Shown: positions 23,401 to 32,374, numbered from the stretch's first letter. The stretch is DNA of 35,413 nucleotides from Actinomycetes bacterium (GCA_023436775.1 JAEZHW010000009.1:1-35413); one strand, 5' to 3'. The notes: generated by a model from the letters alone, not told the origin. Numbers and translations: made by a program.

Positions 23401-24252
23401 TTAGGCTCCCTTCAGAATGCGCAGGGCCTCAGCGGCCTGCTCGGCGTTCGGCGGGTTGCCGTGCCACTTGTGGTCGAACTCCATGAATGGCACACCCTTG
23501 CCTGGGACCGTGTTCGCGATGATCATGGTCGGGGCAGCGGTGACCGCGCGGCCGAGGTTGATGGCATCCACCACGGCTCGAACGTTGTTGCCATCGATCT
23601 CCAGGACGTGCCAGTCGAACGATTCCCACTTAGCGCGCAGATCCCGCAGCGGCATGACGTCCTCGGTGGAACCGTCGATCTGGATGTTGTTACGGTCGAT
23701 GATCGCCACGAGGTTGCCGAGCGCGTAGCCGCCGGCGAACATGGCGGCCTCCCAGACGTTGCCCTCGTTGATCTCGCCGTCACCCATGATGGTGAAGATG
23801 GTGCGGTGACGCTGCTTGTCGATGTTCTTGGCAACGTAGGCGTAGCCGGCTGCCTGCGACAAGCCACTGCCCAGCGGACCCGAGGTGCTCTCGAGGCCCG
23901 GCAGTGCGTGACGTTCCGGGTGACCCTGCAGGCGCGAGCCATACTGGCGCAGCGTCAGCAGTTCCTCGACCGGGAAGTAGCCAGCGCGGGCCATGGCCGC
24001 GTACAGTACCGGCGCGGTGTGGCCGTTGCTGAGGAAGAACACGTCGCGTTCCTCCCAGTCCGGGTTCTGTGGGTCGTGGTTCATGGTGTTGAAGTACAGC
24101 GCGGTCAGCAGTTCAGCCATACCGAGCGGGCCGGCGCTGTGGCCGCTGCCTGCGGCGTGCAGCATCCGGATGATGTCTTCCCGGATGACTCGAGCGATTT
24201 CGCGCAACTGCGCGTCATCGTCGGTCCGCCCGAAGGTCCTGAGGTCGGTCAT
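23401..24252 (-). CDS. Transketolase-like N-terminal subunit
   Basis: The 283-residue product equals the thiamine diphosphate-binding domain of transketolase. It has SGHSAGPLGMAELLTALYF, LSNGHTAPVLYAAMA, GPLGSGLSQAAGYA, and the diphosphate/metal motif GDGEINEGNVWEA followed by AIIDRNNIQ. ATG 24252 overlaps the GarR-like stop (ATGA) and has GAAAGGAG upstream. With the C-terminal subunit it should move a two-carbon ketol unit between sugar phosphates. Why a transketolase ends an aldarate-type operon is the main open question of the locus. Confidence 0.92.
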   Translation of the reverse strand: MTDLRTFGRTDDDAQLREIARVIREDIIRMLHAAGSGHSAGPLGMAELLTALYFNTMNHDPQNPDWEERDVFFLSNGHTAPVLYAAMARAGYFPVEELLTLRQYGSRLQGHPERHALPGLESTSGPLGSGLSQAAGYAYVAKNIDKQRHRTIFTIMGDGEINEGNVWEAAMFAGGYALGNLVAIIDRNNIQIDGSTEDVMPLRDLRAKWESFDWHVLEIDGNNVRAVVDAINLGRAVTAAPTMIIANTVPGKGVPFMEFDHKWHGNPPNAEQAAEALRILKGA

Positions 24253-25187
24253 GCCGACTCCTTTCGATTCGTGGGTGGAGTGAAGGGGAGAGTGAGGCCG
24301 GACTGTTCGGCAACGACGCGAACGATCGCGGAGTGGTCTTCGCTGCCGAAACCGTCGCGGCACAGCGCCTCGACCAGTTCGGCAGCCACCGACCCCAGCG
24401 GCGAGGCGGTGCCCAGCGCCGCCACCGTCGCCATCGCGATTCGCAGGTCCTTATGATGCAGTTCCAGCCGGAAGCCGGGGGTGAAGTCCGCCGCTCGCAT
24501 CGCACCGGACTTGCGCTCGAGCACGCGGCTCGCAGCCAGGCCCGAGCCCAGCAGCGCGACCGCGGCGTCCAGGTTGATGTCAGCCTTGTGCAGCAAGGTC
24601 AACGCCTCCGCGGTGAGTGCGAGGTGGCCGGCAACCAGAATCTGATTCGCAACCTTGACGATCTGGCCACTGCCGCTCGGACCGACGTGGCGGATGAGGC
24701 CGCCGAAGGTTTCAAGGATCGGCATGGCCTGGGCCACGTCCGAGGCACTGCCACCGACCATCACGGCCAGCGAGCCGCCGATGGCGCCCGCCTCGCCGCC
24801 ACTGATGGGTGCGTCGACGAAGCCGATGCCAAGGGCGGCCAGGTCCTTGCCGAGCAGCGTGGCCGCTTCCGGGCTGATGGTGCTGGCGTCGATCACGAGC
24901 GTGCCTGGCCGCAGCGTGCTGGCTGCGCCGCGCTCGCCGAATAGCACCTCGCGGACGTCAGGGCTGTCGGGGAGCACGGTGAGCACGATGTCTACCTCAG
25001 CGCCGAGCGCCGCCGGGTCGGCGACGAGCTCGATGCCGAGTTCCGCGGCGCGGGCCGCGCGGGCCGGGTTCCGAATCACGCCGAGTGTGCGGAATCCAGC
25101 CGCGCGGACGTGGCCGGCCATGGGCATGCCCATGATGCCAAGGCCCACCACGCCGACGGTCGGCAGTGCAGAATCGATCGGGGTCAT
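24249..25187 (-). CDS. GarR-like 2-hydroxy-3-oxopropionate reductase (beta-hydroxyacid dehydrogenase)
   Basis: The roughly 312-residue product belongs to the 3-hydroxyacid dehydrogenase family. It has N-terminal NAD(P)-binding VGLGIMGMPMAGHVRAAGF, substrate-binding DAPISGGEAGA, and the catalytic Lys motif GSGQIVKVANQILV. GarR reduces tartronate semialdehyde to D-glycerate; close relatives reduce methylmalonate or succinic semialdehyde, so the substrate is inferred from the neighbouring aldolase and dehydratase. ATG 25187 is used; a GTG at 25196 overlapping the upstream stop (GTGA) is an equal alternative. Both ends overlap neighbouring genes, showing tight coupling. Confidence 0.88.
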   Translation of the reverse strand: MTPIDSALPTVGVVGLGIMGMPMAGHVRAAGFRTLGVIRNPARAARAAELGIELVADPAALGAEVDIVLTVLPDSPDVREVLFGERGAASTLRPGTLVIDASTISPEAATLLGKDLAALGIGFVDAPISGGEAGAIGGSLAVMVGGSASDVAQAMPILETFGGLIRHVGPSGSGQIVKVANQILVAGHLALTAEALTLLHKADINLDAAVALLGSGLAASRVLERKSGAMRAADFTPGFRLELHHKDLRIAMATVAALGTASPLGSVAAELVEALCRDGFGSEDHSAIVRVVAEQSGLTLPFTPPTNRKESA

Positions 25188-25192
25188 GCGAA

Positions 25193-25951
25193 TCACTGCC
25201 TGGCGCGAGCCAACTCCGCAGCGCCGGCCGAACGCAGCAGCGCCAGGTCGTTCATGATCGTGGTCATCTGGAAGCCCTGAGCGACCCGACGCGAGGCCAT
25301 CGCGCCATCGGCGCAGTGCACCCCAGCAATGATGCCGTTGTCCACGCAGGCCTTACGGATGCGCTCGATCGCGTCGATGTGCTCCTGCTCGGGACGCTCG
25401 TATGCCGGCTCGATGCCCATGGCCAGTGCCAGGTCAGCCGGGCCACAGTAAATGGCATCGACGCCCTCGACGGCGGCAATCTCTTCGACCCGCTCCAGGC
25501 CTTGGGCAGTCTCGACCATGACAGCCACGAAGATTTCCTCGAGGTCCGCCACGGCCTTCGAGCCGGTCGCGATCTGGGCGCGGACCGGGCCGAAGGAGCG
25601 GCCACCGCGCGGCGGATACCGGGTGGCGGCGACGGCGGCAGCAGCCTCCTCGGGGGTGTTCACCAGTGGCACAACGATGCCCAGGGCGCCGGCGTCAAGG
25701 ACCTTTCCGATCAGTGCCGGGTCGTTGGCAACGAGGCGGGCGATCGGCGTCGGACCCTGGCCAGCGATCGCCATGAACATAGTTACCGCGTCGGACAGTT
25801 CGGCCAGGCCGTGCTGCATGTCGACGCAGACGTAGTCGTAGCCGATGCCCGCGACGACCTCGGCGTTGGCGGCGCTGGGGGCGGCGACCCAGGCGCCGCG
25901 AAGAATCTGCGATGTGCCCTTGGCTGCCTTGAGGGGGTTCGTAAAGCTCAT
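25193..25951 (-). CDS. HpcH/HpaI family 2-keto-acid aldolase (GarL-like)
   Basis: The 252-residue product has the normal length of class II pyruvate aldolases. Visible: RGAWVAAPSAANAEVVA, the catalytic His in VCVDMQHG (His47), ARL, FVAVMVETAQGLERVEEIAAVEGVDAIYCGPADLALAMG (metal ligands Glu and Asp). Family members split 2-keto-3-deoxy acids into pyruvate and an aldehyde. GarL makes tartronate semialdehyde from 5-keto-4-deoxy-D-glucarate, which the next gene could reduce. ATG 25951 follows AGGAAG. Confidence 0.88.
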   Translation of the reverse strand: MSFTNPLKAAKGTSQILRGAWVAAPSAANAEVVAGIGYDYVCVDMQHGLAELSDAVTMFMAIAGQGPTPIARLVANDPALIGKVLDAGALGIVVPLVNTPEEAAAAVAATRYPPRGGRSFGPVRAQIATGSKAVADLEEIFVAVMVETAQGLERVEEIAAVEGVDAIYCGPADLALAMGIEPAYERPEQEHIDAIERIRKACVDNGIIAGVHCADGAMASRRVAQGFQMTTIMNDLALLRSAGAAELARARQ

Positions 25952-25989
25952 GATGTTCTTCCTGCTGTGGTGGGGGAATGGGGGGGGAG

Positions 25990-26667
25990 TTAGTGATCGA
26001 CCGGGATGATGTTGAGCTGGCGGGTGATCCAACTGCGGTCCCAGGAGCCAGCCTCGATCGCGGCGAACTCGGCGGTCTCGGCGGCGAGTTTGCGCTCGGC
26101 CAATTCGATGATTTCCTCGGCGCGGGCACGTGGGATCACCGCGATGCCGTCCTCGTCGCCGATGATGATGTCGCCGTCATGCACTGGAACGCTGCCGAGG
26201 GTGATGGTGCCGCGCAGCTCACCGGGGCCGTCCTTGTAAGGGCCCAGGTGGTTGAGTCCGGTCGCGAAGGTCGGCGGAGCGAGTCGGTCCAAGTCGGACT
26301 TGTCGCGCACCGCGCCGTAGACGACGAGGGCCTTGATCCCGCGCGTGGTGGCGTAGCGGCCCATGAGTCCGCCAAGGATGGCGCGATCGGTGTTGCCGCC
26401 GGCATCCACGACCACGATCTCGCCCGGCCGGGCGATGTCGAGTGCGTGGTGCACAGCCAGGTTGTCGCCGGGACGGGTGCGCACGGTGAGGGCGGGGCCT
26501 GCCACGACCTGGCCGGGCGTGAACGCGGCAATTGGCATGATCCCGGCAGCGCCAGCAAGGCGACCGAAGACATCGGAGATCAGCGACGAGGCCAAGGCCT
26601 CGGCGCGGCGAATCAACGACTCATCCGGCAGCGGCGATTCGGGGTGAAGCAAGCAGTCGACAGCCAT
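25990..26667 (-). CDS. RraA-like 4-hydroxy-4-methyl-2-oxoglutarate aldolase family protein
   Basis: The 225-residue product belongs to the RraA/HMG aldolase family. It shows ISDVFGRLAG, VAGPALTVRTRPGDNLAVHHA, DAGGNTDRAILGGLMGRYA and the Arg-Asp pair of VVYGAVRDKSDLDR that binds metal and substrate in HMG/CHA aldolase. Some members are aldolases or oxaloacetate decarboxylases; RraA itself inhibits RNase E and lacks these residues. The intact active-site pattern and the operon context favour an enzyme acting on a 4-hydroxy-2-keto acid or oxaloacetate-like product. Confidence 0.87.
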   Translation of the reverse strand: MAVDCLLHPESPLPDESLIRRAEALASSLISDVFGRLAGAAGIMPIAAFTPGQVVAGPALTVRTRPGDNLAVHHALDIARPGEIVVVDAGGNTDRAILGGLMGRYATTRGIKALVVYGAVRDKSDLDRLAPPTFATGLNHLGPYKDGPGELRGTITLGSVPVHDGDIIIGDEDGIAVIPRARAEEIIELAERKLAAETAEFAAIEAGSWDRSWITRQLNIIPVDH

Positions 26668-26698
26668 GTCGAACCTTTCTGATGGGGGCGGAGTCTGC

Positions 26699-27805
26699 CT
26701 AGTCGAGTGAGGCCAGGGTGCGGTTGACGCCGAATTCGGCAGCGACCGTGTTCAGGTCCTCGACCACGCCGAACGGCAATGCGATGCCGTCGCGCTGCGC
26801 AGCTTCGAAGCGGCGCTGCTCGATCTCGCCGGGAAGGATGACCTGCTCGACCCCGTCTGCCGGCGGCAGGTTGTGCACGCGCTCGGCGAAGACGCCGACG
26901 TGCTCCATAAAGGCGTCACGGCCGATCCAGCCCTCGGGGTTCATCAGGATGAACAGGTGCGAGACGCGCTGCGTGCGGGTGTAGTCCTCGTACATGTCGC
27001 CAATGTCCGGGCCGCTGACGCCAGCCACCATGGCTCCTGCGAGCAGGTCGATCATCATGGCCAGGCCCGAGCCCTTCGGGCCTGCGAAGGGGACGACCGA
27101 GCCGAGCAGCGCGGCGGCGGCGTCGGTGGTGGGGCGACCCTCGGCGTCGACGGCCCAGTCACCGGGGATGTCTTGGCCGAGCTTGTTGGCGAGGATGATC
27201 TTGCCGCGGGCCACGGCGCTGGTAGCCATGTCGACCACGATTGGGCTGGCGTCCGGACGCGGGACCGCGATGCTCAGCGGGTTGGTACCGACGGCACGGG
27301 TCTTGCCGCCGAAGTAGATCATCGTCTGCGGCGCAGTCGACATCGCGATCGCGATCAGGCCTTGCTCTGCGGCGTGGCGCGTGAAGTAGGCCAGGGTGCC
27401 ACAGTGGTTTGAGTTGGCGACGCCGACGACGCTGGAGTAGTGCTCCTTCGCCTGGGCGATCGCCAGGTCGAGGCCGGCTTTGGCGCCCACAATGCCGATG
27501 GCATTCTTGGCGTCAACGGCGGCGCTGCTGCCGTTCTCGCGCACCACGGTGGGCACCGCGTCGGCGACGATCATGCCAGCACGCAGGCGCTCGGAGTAGA
27601 TCCGGGTGCGCGTCACACCGTGCGAGCCGATACCGCGGACCTCGGCGTCGACCAGCGAGTCGGCAACCAGGTTGGCATTCGCCTCGCTGAGGCCAGCGGC
27701 CGTGAGCACGGCGGCGCAGTGCTCACGCAGAGCATCCATGCTGACGCGGATGGGGGCTTCAGTGCTCGCCGTTCCACGGGCATAGGGGGATGCGGGGGAG
27801 TTCAT
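26699..27805 (-). CDS. Ldh_2 family malate/L-lactate/ureidoglycolate-type dehydrogenase
   Basis: The 368-residue product is of the Ldh_2 fold, a NAD(P) enzyme class unrelated to Rossmann dehydrogenases. It has VRGIGSHGVTRTRIYSERL, the His-containing SNHCGTLAYFTRHAAEQG, GTNPLSIAVPR, and GPKGSGLAMMIDLLAGAM. Members interconvert 2-hydroxy and 2-keto acids: malate, sulfolactate (ComC), ureidoglycolate, or 2,3-diketogulonate (YiaK). The substrate here is unknown. ATG 27805 is chosen because AAGGAGAAG precedes it and the preceding residues overlap the GntR gene. Confidence 0.9.
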   Translation of the reverse strand: MNSPASPYARGTASTEAPIRVSMDALREHCAAVLTAAGLSEANANLVADSLVDAEVRGIGSHGVTRTRIYSERLRAGMIVADAVPTVVRENGSSAAVDAKNAIGIVGAKAGLDLAIAQAKEHYSSVVGVANSNHCGTLAYFTRHAAEQGLIAIAMSTAPQTMIYFGGKTRAVGTNPLSIAVPRPDASPIVVDMATSAVARGKIILANKLGQDIPGDWAVDAEGRPTTDAAAALLGSVVPFAGPKGSGLAMMIDLLAGAMVAGVSGPDIGDMYEDYTRTQRVSHLFILMNPEGWIGRDAFMEHVGVFAERVHNLPPADGVEQVILPGEIEQRRFEAAQRDGIALPFGVVEDLNTVAAEFGVNRTLASLD

Positions 27806-27845
27806 TTGCTTCTCCTTGGTGACAGGGCACCGCGGAGCAGCGAAG

Positions 27846-28520
27846 TTACTCCGTGGTGCGGTTGACGACTCGTTGAGCCATAAGTTCCTCGCCCGTGCGA
27901 AGGTGTTGCACCAGCGCGTTCCGGGCCTGAGCAAAGTCGCCGGCGAGCATCGCGTCGATTACTGCGCGGTGCTCGTCGAGGGTTTCCTCCATGCGCTCCA
28001 CACTCGAGCCCGAGAGGATGTAGCGACCACGATTGATGTGCACCTTCAGTAGCTCGTAGTACGAGATCAGTCGAGCGTTGCCGCTGCAGCGCACCAGCGC
28101 CATGTGAAAGTCGTCGTCCTGCTGGAAGTAGAACGGGTGCGACTCGAGCGGAATTGGGTGCGAGAAGCTCGAGAAGTAGGTTGCGAGTTCCTCGATCTTG
28201 GCCGGATCCGGACTCTTCTCCAGCACACGCAGGCCTTCCGGCTCCAGCAGAATGCGCAACTGGAACAACTCGTGCACATCCTGCACGGTGAAGTCGGTCA
28301 CCACCCAGCCCGAGCGGCCACGGGGCTCGGTGAGCCCCTCGCTTTGCAACTTGTGCAGCGCCTCGCGCACCGGCGTGCGGCTGACGCCCATCTCCTCGGC
28401 GATGGCTCGGTCGCGAAGCGGCTGACCGCCGGCCAACCTGCCTTGAATAATTGCGGTGCGGAGCAGTTCTGCGACGCGCTCCCCCAAATTCGCCGTCTCG
28501 ATCTTCGCAAACGTGCTCAT
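27846..28520 (-). CDS. GntR family regulator, FadR/FCD subfamily
   Basis: The 224-residue protein has a winged helix-turn-helix (about 10-75: LRTAIIQGRLAGGQPLRDRAIAEEMGVSRTPVREALHKLQSEG) and an FCD ligand domain. Metal-binding residues DDDFH, DEHRAV and VQHLRTG fit the Asp-His-His-His site of this class. Such regulators usually repress catabolic genes and release DNA on binding a sugar acid or related acid. The gene sits inside the operon with a 69-nt upstream gap that carries GGAATAC-like repeats, suggesting autoregulation. Confidence 0.93.
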   Translation of the reverse strand: MSTFAKIETANLGERVAELLRTAIIQGRLAGGQPLRDRAIAEEMGVSRTPVREALHKLQSEGLTEPRGRSGWVVTDFTVQDVHELFQLRILLEPEGLRVLEKSPDPAKIEELATYFSSFSHPIPLESHPFYFQQDDDFHMALVRCSGNARLISYYELLKVHINRGRYILSGSSVERMEETLDEHRAVIDAMLAGDFAQARNALVQHLRTGEELMAQRVVNRTTE

Positions 28521-28546
28521 CGCGCCTCGTGCATTCGTCGTGGTGT

Positions 28547-28567
28547 GAAATACGGAATACAGGATAC
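28547..28567 (-). promoter_or_regulatory. Three 7-bp ATAC repeats upstream of gntR
   Basis: GAAATAC, GGAATAC and AGGATAC follow each other with an exact 7-bp period, 27 nt upstream of the GntR start codon. GGAATAC occurs again in the tctC promoter region. A likely binding site of the GntR regulator itself (inference). Confidence 0.5.
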
Positions 28568-28589
28568 GGGGGCTGGAGGTGAAGGCGGC

Positions 28590-29798
28590 TCATTCTGCGT
28601 ACCGCTCATTCGGAACCAGCGGGAACCATCCCGGACGCTTCGGGTCGCGGTCGTAGGTGTAGTTGCCCATCTCCGTGAAGTAGGCGGCGTACTGTTCCAT
28701 GCGCTCGGGGTCCAATTCGACACCGAGGCCCGGGCCAGTCGGCACCTGAATGTGGCCATCGACGTACTGCATCTTGCCGCCCATGATGACGTCGTCGGCA
28801 AGGTGGTGGTAGTGCGTGTCGATGGCGTAGGGCAGGTTCGGCAGTACCGAACCGACGTGCAACATGGTCGCGAGCTGGATGCCGACCTCGCCGGAAGAGT
28901 GCATGGCCACGTCGATCTGGAAGGTCTCGCACACGTTAGCGGCCTTGATACAGGGCCGCATGCCGCCCCAGAACGTGGTGTCCAGCAGGATGACGTCGAC
29001 GGCGCGGTCGAGCACATTGGCCGAGAGCTGCTCGAAGTTGACCACGACCGTGTTAGTTGCGGTCGGGATCGGGACCTGGGCACGCACGCGGCGCATCCCC
29101 TCAAGCCCCCAGACCGGGTCTTCGAAGTAGTCATTGTTGAGGTGCTGGATCGCCTTGCCGAAGCGCAGCGCGTCCGGCACGCTCAGCACCGAGTTCGGGT
29201 CGTAGCGCAGGCCGTCCTTGGGAAAGGCCTCGCCAAGGGCGAGGTAGCACTCCAGCTCGTAGTCCGGGTGATAGACGCCGCCCTTGAGCTTGTGCGAGGT
29301 GAAGCCGTACTGCTCCTTCAGCGCGCGGGCCTGGGCCACCAACTGATCGGGGGTTGCGATTTCGCCCGAGCCGTCTTCGTTCGGGTAGCGGAAAAACAGG
29401 TAGGAGCCGAACTTCACCCGATCGCGCACCCGCCCGCCGAGCAGCTGCGATGCGGGAAGCCCGGTGAATTTCCCCATCAGGTCGATGCAGGCGAATTCGA
29501 TGGCCGAGTGCAGCGCGGTGCGGTTGCTGTAGAGGGCGGCCGTGGGGTTCAGCAACTTCCAGCGCAGCGACTCCAGATCGAAGGGGTCGTGCCCGACGAG
29601 GTACTGCTTCAGTCCGACGAGCGCTTGCTCCGTAGCGGCACCCTGACCGCGAAGCTCACCGAGACCGACCAAGCCCACGTCCGTGGACACCTCAAGAATG
29701 GTGCGCACGAACCGGCCCCAGTGGCCACCGTTGGCGTGGCGCAGCGGCGCCTCCAGCGGAATAGCGACAGTGGTGGCCTTGATGTCGGTGATCTTCAT
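28590..29798 (-). CDS. Enolase superfamily sugar-acid dehydratase, glucarate dehydratase-like
   Basis: The 402-residue product has the capping domain (EVSTDVGLVGLGELRG) and TIM-barrel of the enolase superfamily. The base pair KxK is at 170-172 (SHKLKGG). Mg ligands D200 (YDPN), E226 (FEDP) and probably N249 follow, with the Asp/His dyad D273 and H300 (AMHSSGEVGIQL). This KxK...D...E...N...D...H layout and spacing are those of the glucarate dehydratase group, and the C-terminal TPNL-like LPNLPYAIDTHYHH fits too. Glucarate dehydratase removes water to give 5-keto-4-deoxyglucarate. Length is slightly below the usual 430-450, so another aldarate or aldonate is possible. Confidence 0.85.
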   Translation of the reverse strand: MKITDIKATTVAIPLEAPLRHANGGHWGRFVRTILEVSTDVGLVGLGELRGQGAATEQALVGLKQYLVGHDPFDLESLRWKLLNPTAALYSNRTALHSAIEFACIDLMGKFTGLPASQLLGGRVRDRVKFGSYLFFRYPNEDGSGEIATPDQLVAQARALKEQYGFTSHKLKGGVYHPDYELECYLALGEAFPKDGLRYDPNSVLSVPDALRFGKAIQHLNNDYFEDPVWGLEGMRRVRAQVPIPTATNTVVVNFEQLSANVLDRAVDVILLDTTFWGGMRPCIKAANVCETFQIDVAMHSSGEVGIQLATMLHVGSVLPNLPYAIDTHYHHLADDVIMGGKMQYVDGHIQVPTGPGLGVELDPERMEQYAAYFTEMGNYTYDRDPKRPGWFPLVPNERYAE

Positions 29799-29816
29799 TG
29801 CGGTCAGGGTCCTTTG

Positions 29817-30797
29817 CTAGCGGTTGTAGTGGGGGGCCACGCCGGCGAGCAGTTCGTTCCAGACTGCGTCGCAGGCTTCCAGCACCTCGTCGGTGAGGGC
29901 GGGGCCATCGATGGCGGCAAGGTTGGCTTCTAGCTGGGCGATGCTCGAGGCACCGAGCAGCATGGCGTCGGTTGCGGGGCGACCGAGCACCCAGCGCAGC
30001 GACAGCTCGATCAGGGTGAGTCCCGCCTCGTCCGCGATGCCCTGCAGGCGCTCGATCGCGGTGAACTGCACATCGTTCCAGTAGCGGTCGCGGTACATCG
30101 CCTTGGAGAATCGTCCGCCCGTCGTGGGGTCGGCGTCGCGGCGGTGCTTGCCGGTGAGTAGGCCACCGGCCAACGGGTTGTAGGCGATGTTGGTGAACCC
30201 GAGGGTGCGCGATGCCTCGACGTACTCGGTCTCAACGCGACGAGCCAGCAAGTTGTACATCATCTGCGTGACGCGGATCTCGGGCCAGCCGTTGGCGCGG
30301 CTTAAGTACAGCATCTGCGTGGCCTGCCAGGCGGCGAAGTTGGACTGCGCTAGCGCCTTGACCTTGCCCGCGGCTACGGCCTCGGCCAGCGCCTCAAGGG
30401 TCTCCTCGATCGGCGTATTCCGGTCTGGCCGGTGCAGGTAGTACAGGTCGATGTAGTCGGTGCCGAGGCGGCGCAGACTGTCATCGATCGCCTTGGAGAC
30501 GGCCTTTCGACTGAGTCCCACCACGCTCGGGTCGCTCTGCTCGACCATGCTGCCGCACTTGGTGGCGATCTGCACGGACTCCCGGCGACCGGCGAGTGCC
30601 TTGCCGAGAATCTCCTCGCTGCGGCCGCCGACGTAGTTATTCGAGGTGTCGAACATGGTCACGCCAGCATCAAGGCAGGTGCGGATCATGCGATCCGCCT
30701 CGTCCTGCTCTACGGGGGCGCCGAAGGTCATCGTGCCGAAGACGATCTTGCCGATGGTGGTGTCCGAGCCGGCGAGGGTGACGGTTCCGATGGTCAT
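29817..30797 (-). CDS. Aldo/keto reductase
   Basis: The 326-residue NAD(P)-linked TIM-barrel oxidoreductase shows IVFGTMTFG, the catalytic Asp/Tyr in MFDTSNNYVGGRSEEILG, Lys in IATKCG and His in YYLHRPD, plus SLRRLGTDYIDLYY. The C-terminal cofactor segment reads MLLGASSIAQLEANLAAI. It resembles the general YghZ/Tas-like group. It starts 2 nt after tctA, so it belongs to the same operon and may oxidise or reduce an aldose or lactone that feeds the dehydratase. Exact role unknown. Confidence 0.92.
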   Translation of the reverse strand: MTIGTVTLAGSDTTIGKIVFGTMTFGAPVEQDEADRMIRTCLDAGVTMFDTSNNYVGGRSEEILGKALAGRRESVQIATKCGSMVEQSDPSVVGLSRKAVSKAIDDSLRRLGTDYIDLYYLHRPDRNTPIEETLEALAEAVAAGKVKALAQSNFAAWQATQMLYLSRANGWPEIRVTQMMYNLLARRVETEYVEASRTLGFTNIAYNPLAGGLLTGKHRRDADPTTGGRFSKAMYRDRYWNDVQFTAIERLQGIADEAGLTLIELSLRWVLGRPATDAMLLGASSIAQLEANLAAIDGPALTDEVLEACDAVWNELLAGVAPHYNR

Positions 30798-30799
30798 GA

Positions 30800-32374
30800 T
30801 TACTGCTCCTTCGCAGTCGCGGGGGCCGGGAGCTCCGAGGTGGTAGCGAGCGCGGCCTTCTTGGCCTTGTTGCGTGCGCGCGCCGAGCGGACGACGGGCA
30901 GCAGGAACAGCACCAGCACCAGCACCAGGATCGGCGCAGCAATCGGGCTGGTCACCAGCGTCTGGCCGGCGGCCAAGGGGTCACCGTCGTTCAGCTGCAG
31001 CATGCGGCGCAGGTTCTCCTCGAGGATGGGACCGAGGATGACCGCGAGCACCAGCGGCGCCTTGGGGATGTCGAGGCGGCTGAACAGGAAGCCGAGTGCG
31101 GCGAAGCCCATCATCACCAGCACGTCGAAGGCCGAGCCTCGCACCGCAAAGGTGCCGATGATGCAGGCGAGTGCTATCACCGAATACAACAGTGGCTTCG
31201 GCACGTCCAACACGCGGGCCAGGTAGCGCGCTCCGAAGAGACCAATCAGCAGCAGACCGACGTTCGCCAGCAGCAGGCTGATGAAGATCGCCGAGACCAG
31301 GGTCGGCTCGTTGTCGAACAGCAGCGGACCGGGCTGGACGCCGTGCACCACCAGCGCCCCAAGTAGGATCGCGGTGAGTGCGTCGCCCGGGATACCGAGC
31401 GACAGCATGGTCAGCATGGCGCCACCGCTCGCGGCATTGTTGGCCGAGTCGGAGGCGGCGATGCCTTCCGGCGCACCCTTCCCCATCTGGTCCGGGTTCT
31501 TCGAAAGCTGCTTCTGGGTGCCGTAGGAAATGATCGAGGCGATCGTTGGGCCAGCCCCAGGCGAGACCCCGATCAGGGTGCCGATCACCGAGGAGCGGGC
31601 GAGCACCCAGCGCAGCGGCCAGACATCCTTGAATGCGCTCAGCACATTCTTGATGCGCTGGGGCTTGGGGGCCAGCGTGTGCTGCCGCTTGAAGATCTGC
31701 TCCAGCACCTCGGACAGGCCGAAAATGCCGACGACGATGGCGATGAACTCGAAACCGCCGAGCAGCTGCGGTTCCCCGAAGGTCAGTCGCGGCTGGCCAC
31801 TCATGATGTCGCGTCCCACGATGCCGATCAGCAGACCGATCAGTGCGGATGCCAGGCCTTTGCTCATGGACTTGCCGGACACGAAGGCAATCACCGACAG
31901 GCCCAGAACGGCGATGGCGAAGTATTCGGCAGAGCCGAAGTTGCGTGCCACCGATGCGAGCGCCGGGCCGAACATGCCCAGGATCAGCACACTGAAGGTA
32001 CCCGCGGTAAAGGAGGAGATAACGCCGATGCCGATCGCACGGCCAGCCTCGCCCCGTCGACTCATGGGGTAGCCATCTAGCGTGGTCATCATGTCGGCCG
32101 GAGTGCCAGGCATATTGATGAGCACGGCCGGGATGGTGCCGCCGTAGAGGGCGCCCATCCAGATGCCGGCGAGGACCGAGATGGCCACGGCTGGATCCAT
32201 GGTGAAGGTGAGTGGCACCAGCACGGCCACGCTCATGTTGGCGGTCAGGCCAGGGATGGCGCCGACAAACATGCCGATGAGGACCGACACGAAGATCATC
32301 AGCAAGGTGGTGGGGGTGAAGACCAGGCCCCACCCGTCCAAATAGATGTTGCCGGCTGCGAGTTCGAGGTTCAC
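30800..32374 (-). CDS. tctA: Tripartite tricarboxylate transporter large permease TctA
   Basis: The 524-residue membrane protein has about eleven helices. The TctA signature is near the N-terminus (GAIPGLTANMSVAVLVPLTF, VLAGIWMGALYGGTIPAVLINMPGTPADMMTTLDGYPM), with the second conserved repeat VSPGAGPTIASIISYGTQ...SGGAMLTMLSLGIPGDALTAILLGAL. It forms the main permease of a binding-protein-dependent secondary carrier. GTG 32374 is the start (GAAAGG upstream). In the TTT family substrates include citrate, tartrate, glucarate and other acids; here probably the operon's sugar acid. Confidence 0.95.
   Translation of the reverse strand: MNLELAAGNIYLDGWGLVFTPTTLLMIFVSVLIGMFVGAIPGLTANMSVAVLVPLTFTMDPAVAISVLAGIWMGALYGGTIPAVLINMPGTPADMMTTLDGYPMSRRGEAGRAIGIGVISSFTAGTFSVLILGMFGPALASVARNFGSAEYFAIAVLGLSVIAFVSGKSMSKGLASALIGLLIGIVGRDIMSGQPRLTFGEPQLLGGFEFIAIVVGIFGLSEVLEQIFKRQHTLAPKPQRIKNVLSAFKDVWPLRWVLARSSVIGTLIGVSPGAGPTIASIISYGTQKQLSKNPDQMGKGAPEGIAASDSANNAASGGAMLTMLSLGIPGDALTAILLGALVVHGVQPGPLLFDNEPTLVSAIFISLLLANVGLLLIGLFGARYLARVLDVPKPLLYSVIALACIIGTFAVRGSAFDVLVMMGFAALGFLFSRLDIPKAPLVLAVILGPILEENLRRMLQLNDGDPLAAGQTLVTSPIAAPILVLVLVLFLLPVVRSARARNKAKKAALATTSELPAPATAKEQ

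Noticed and set aside
28104..29933. 609-codon open frame on the plus strand
   Set aside because: Antisense to the GntR and dehydratase genes, which carry intact motifs; typical of high-GC shadow frames.
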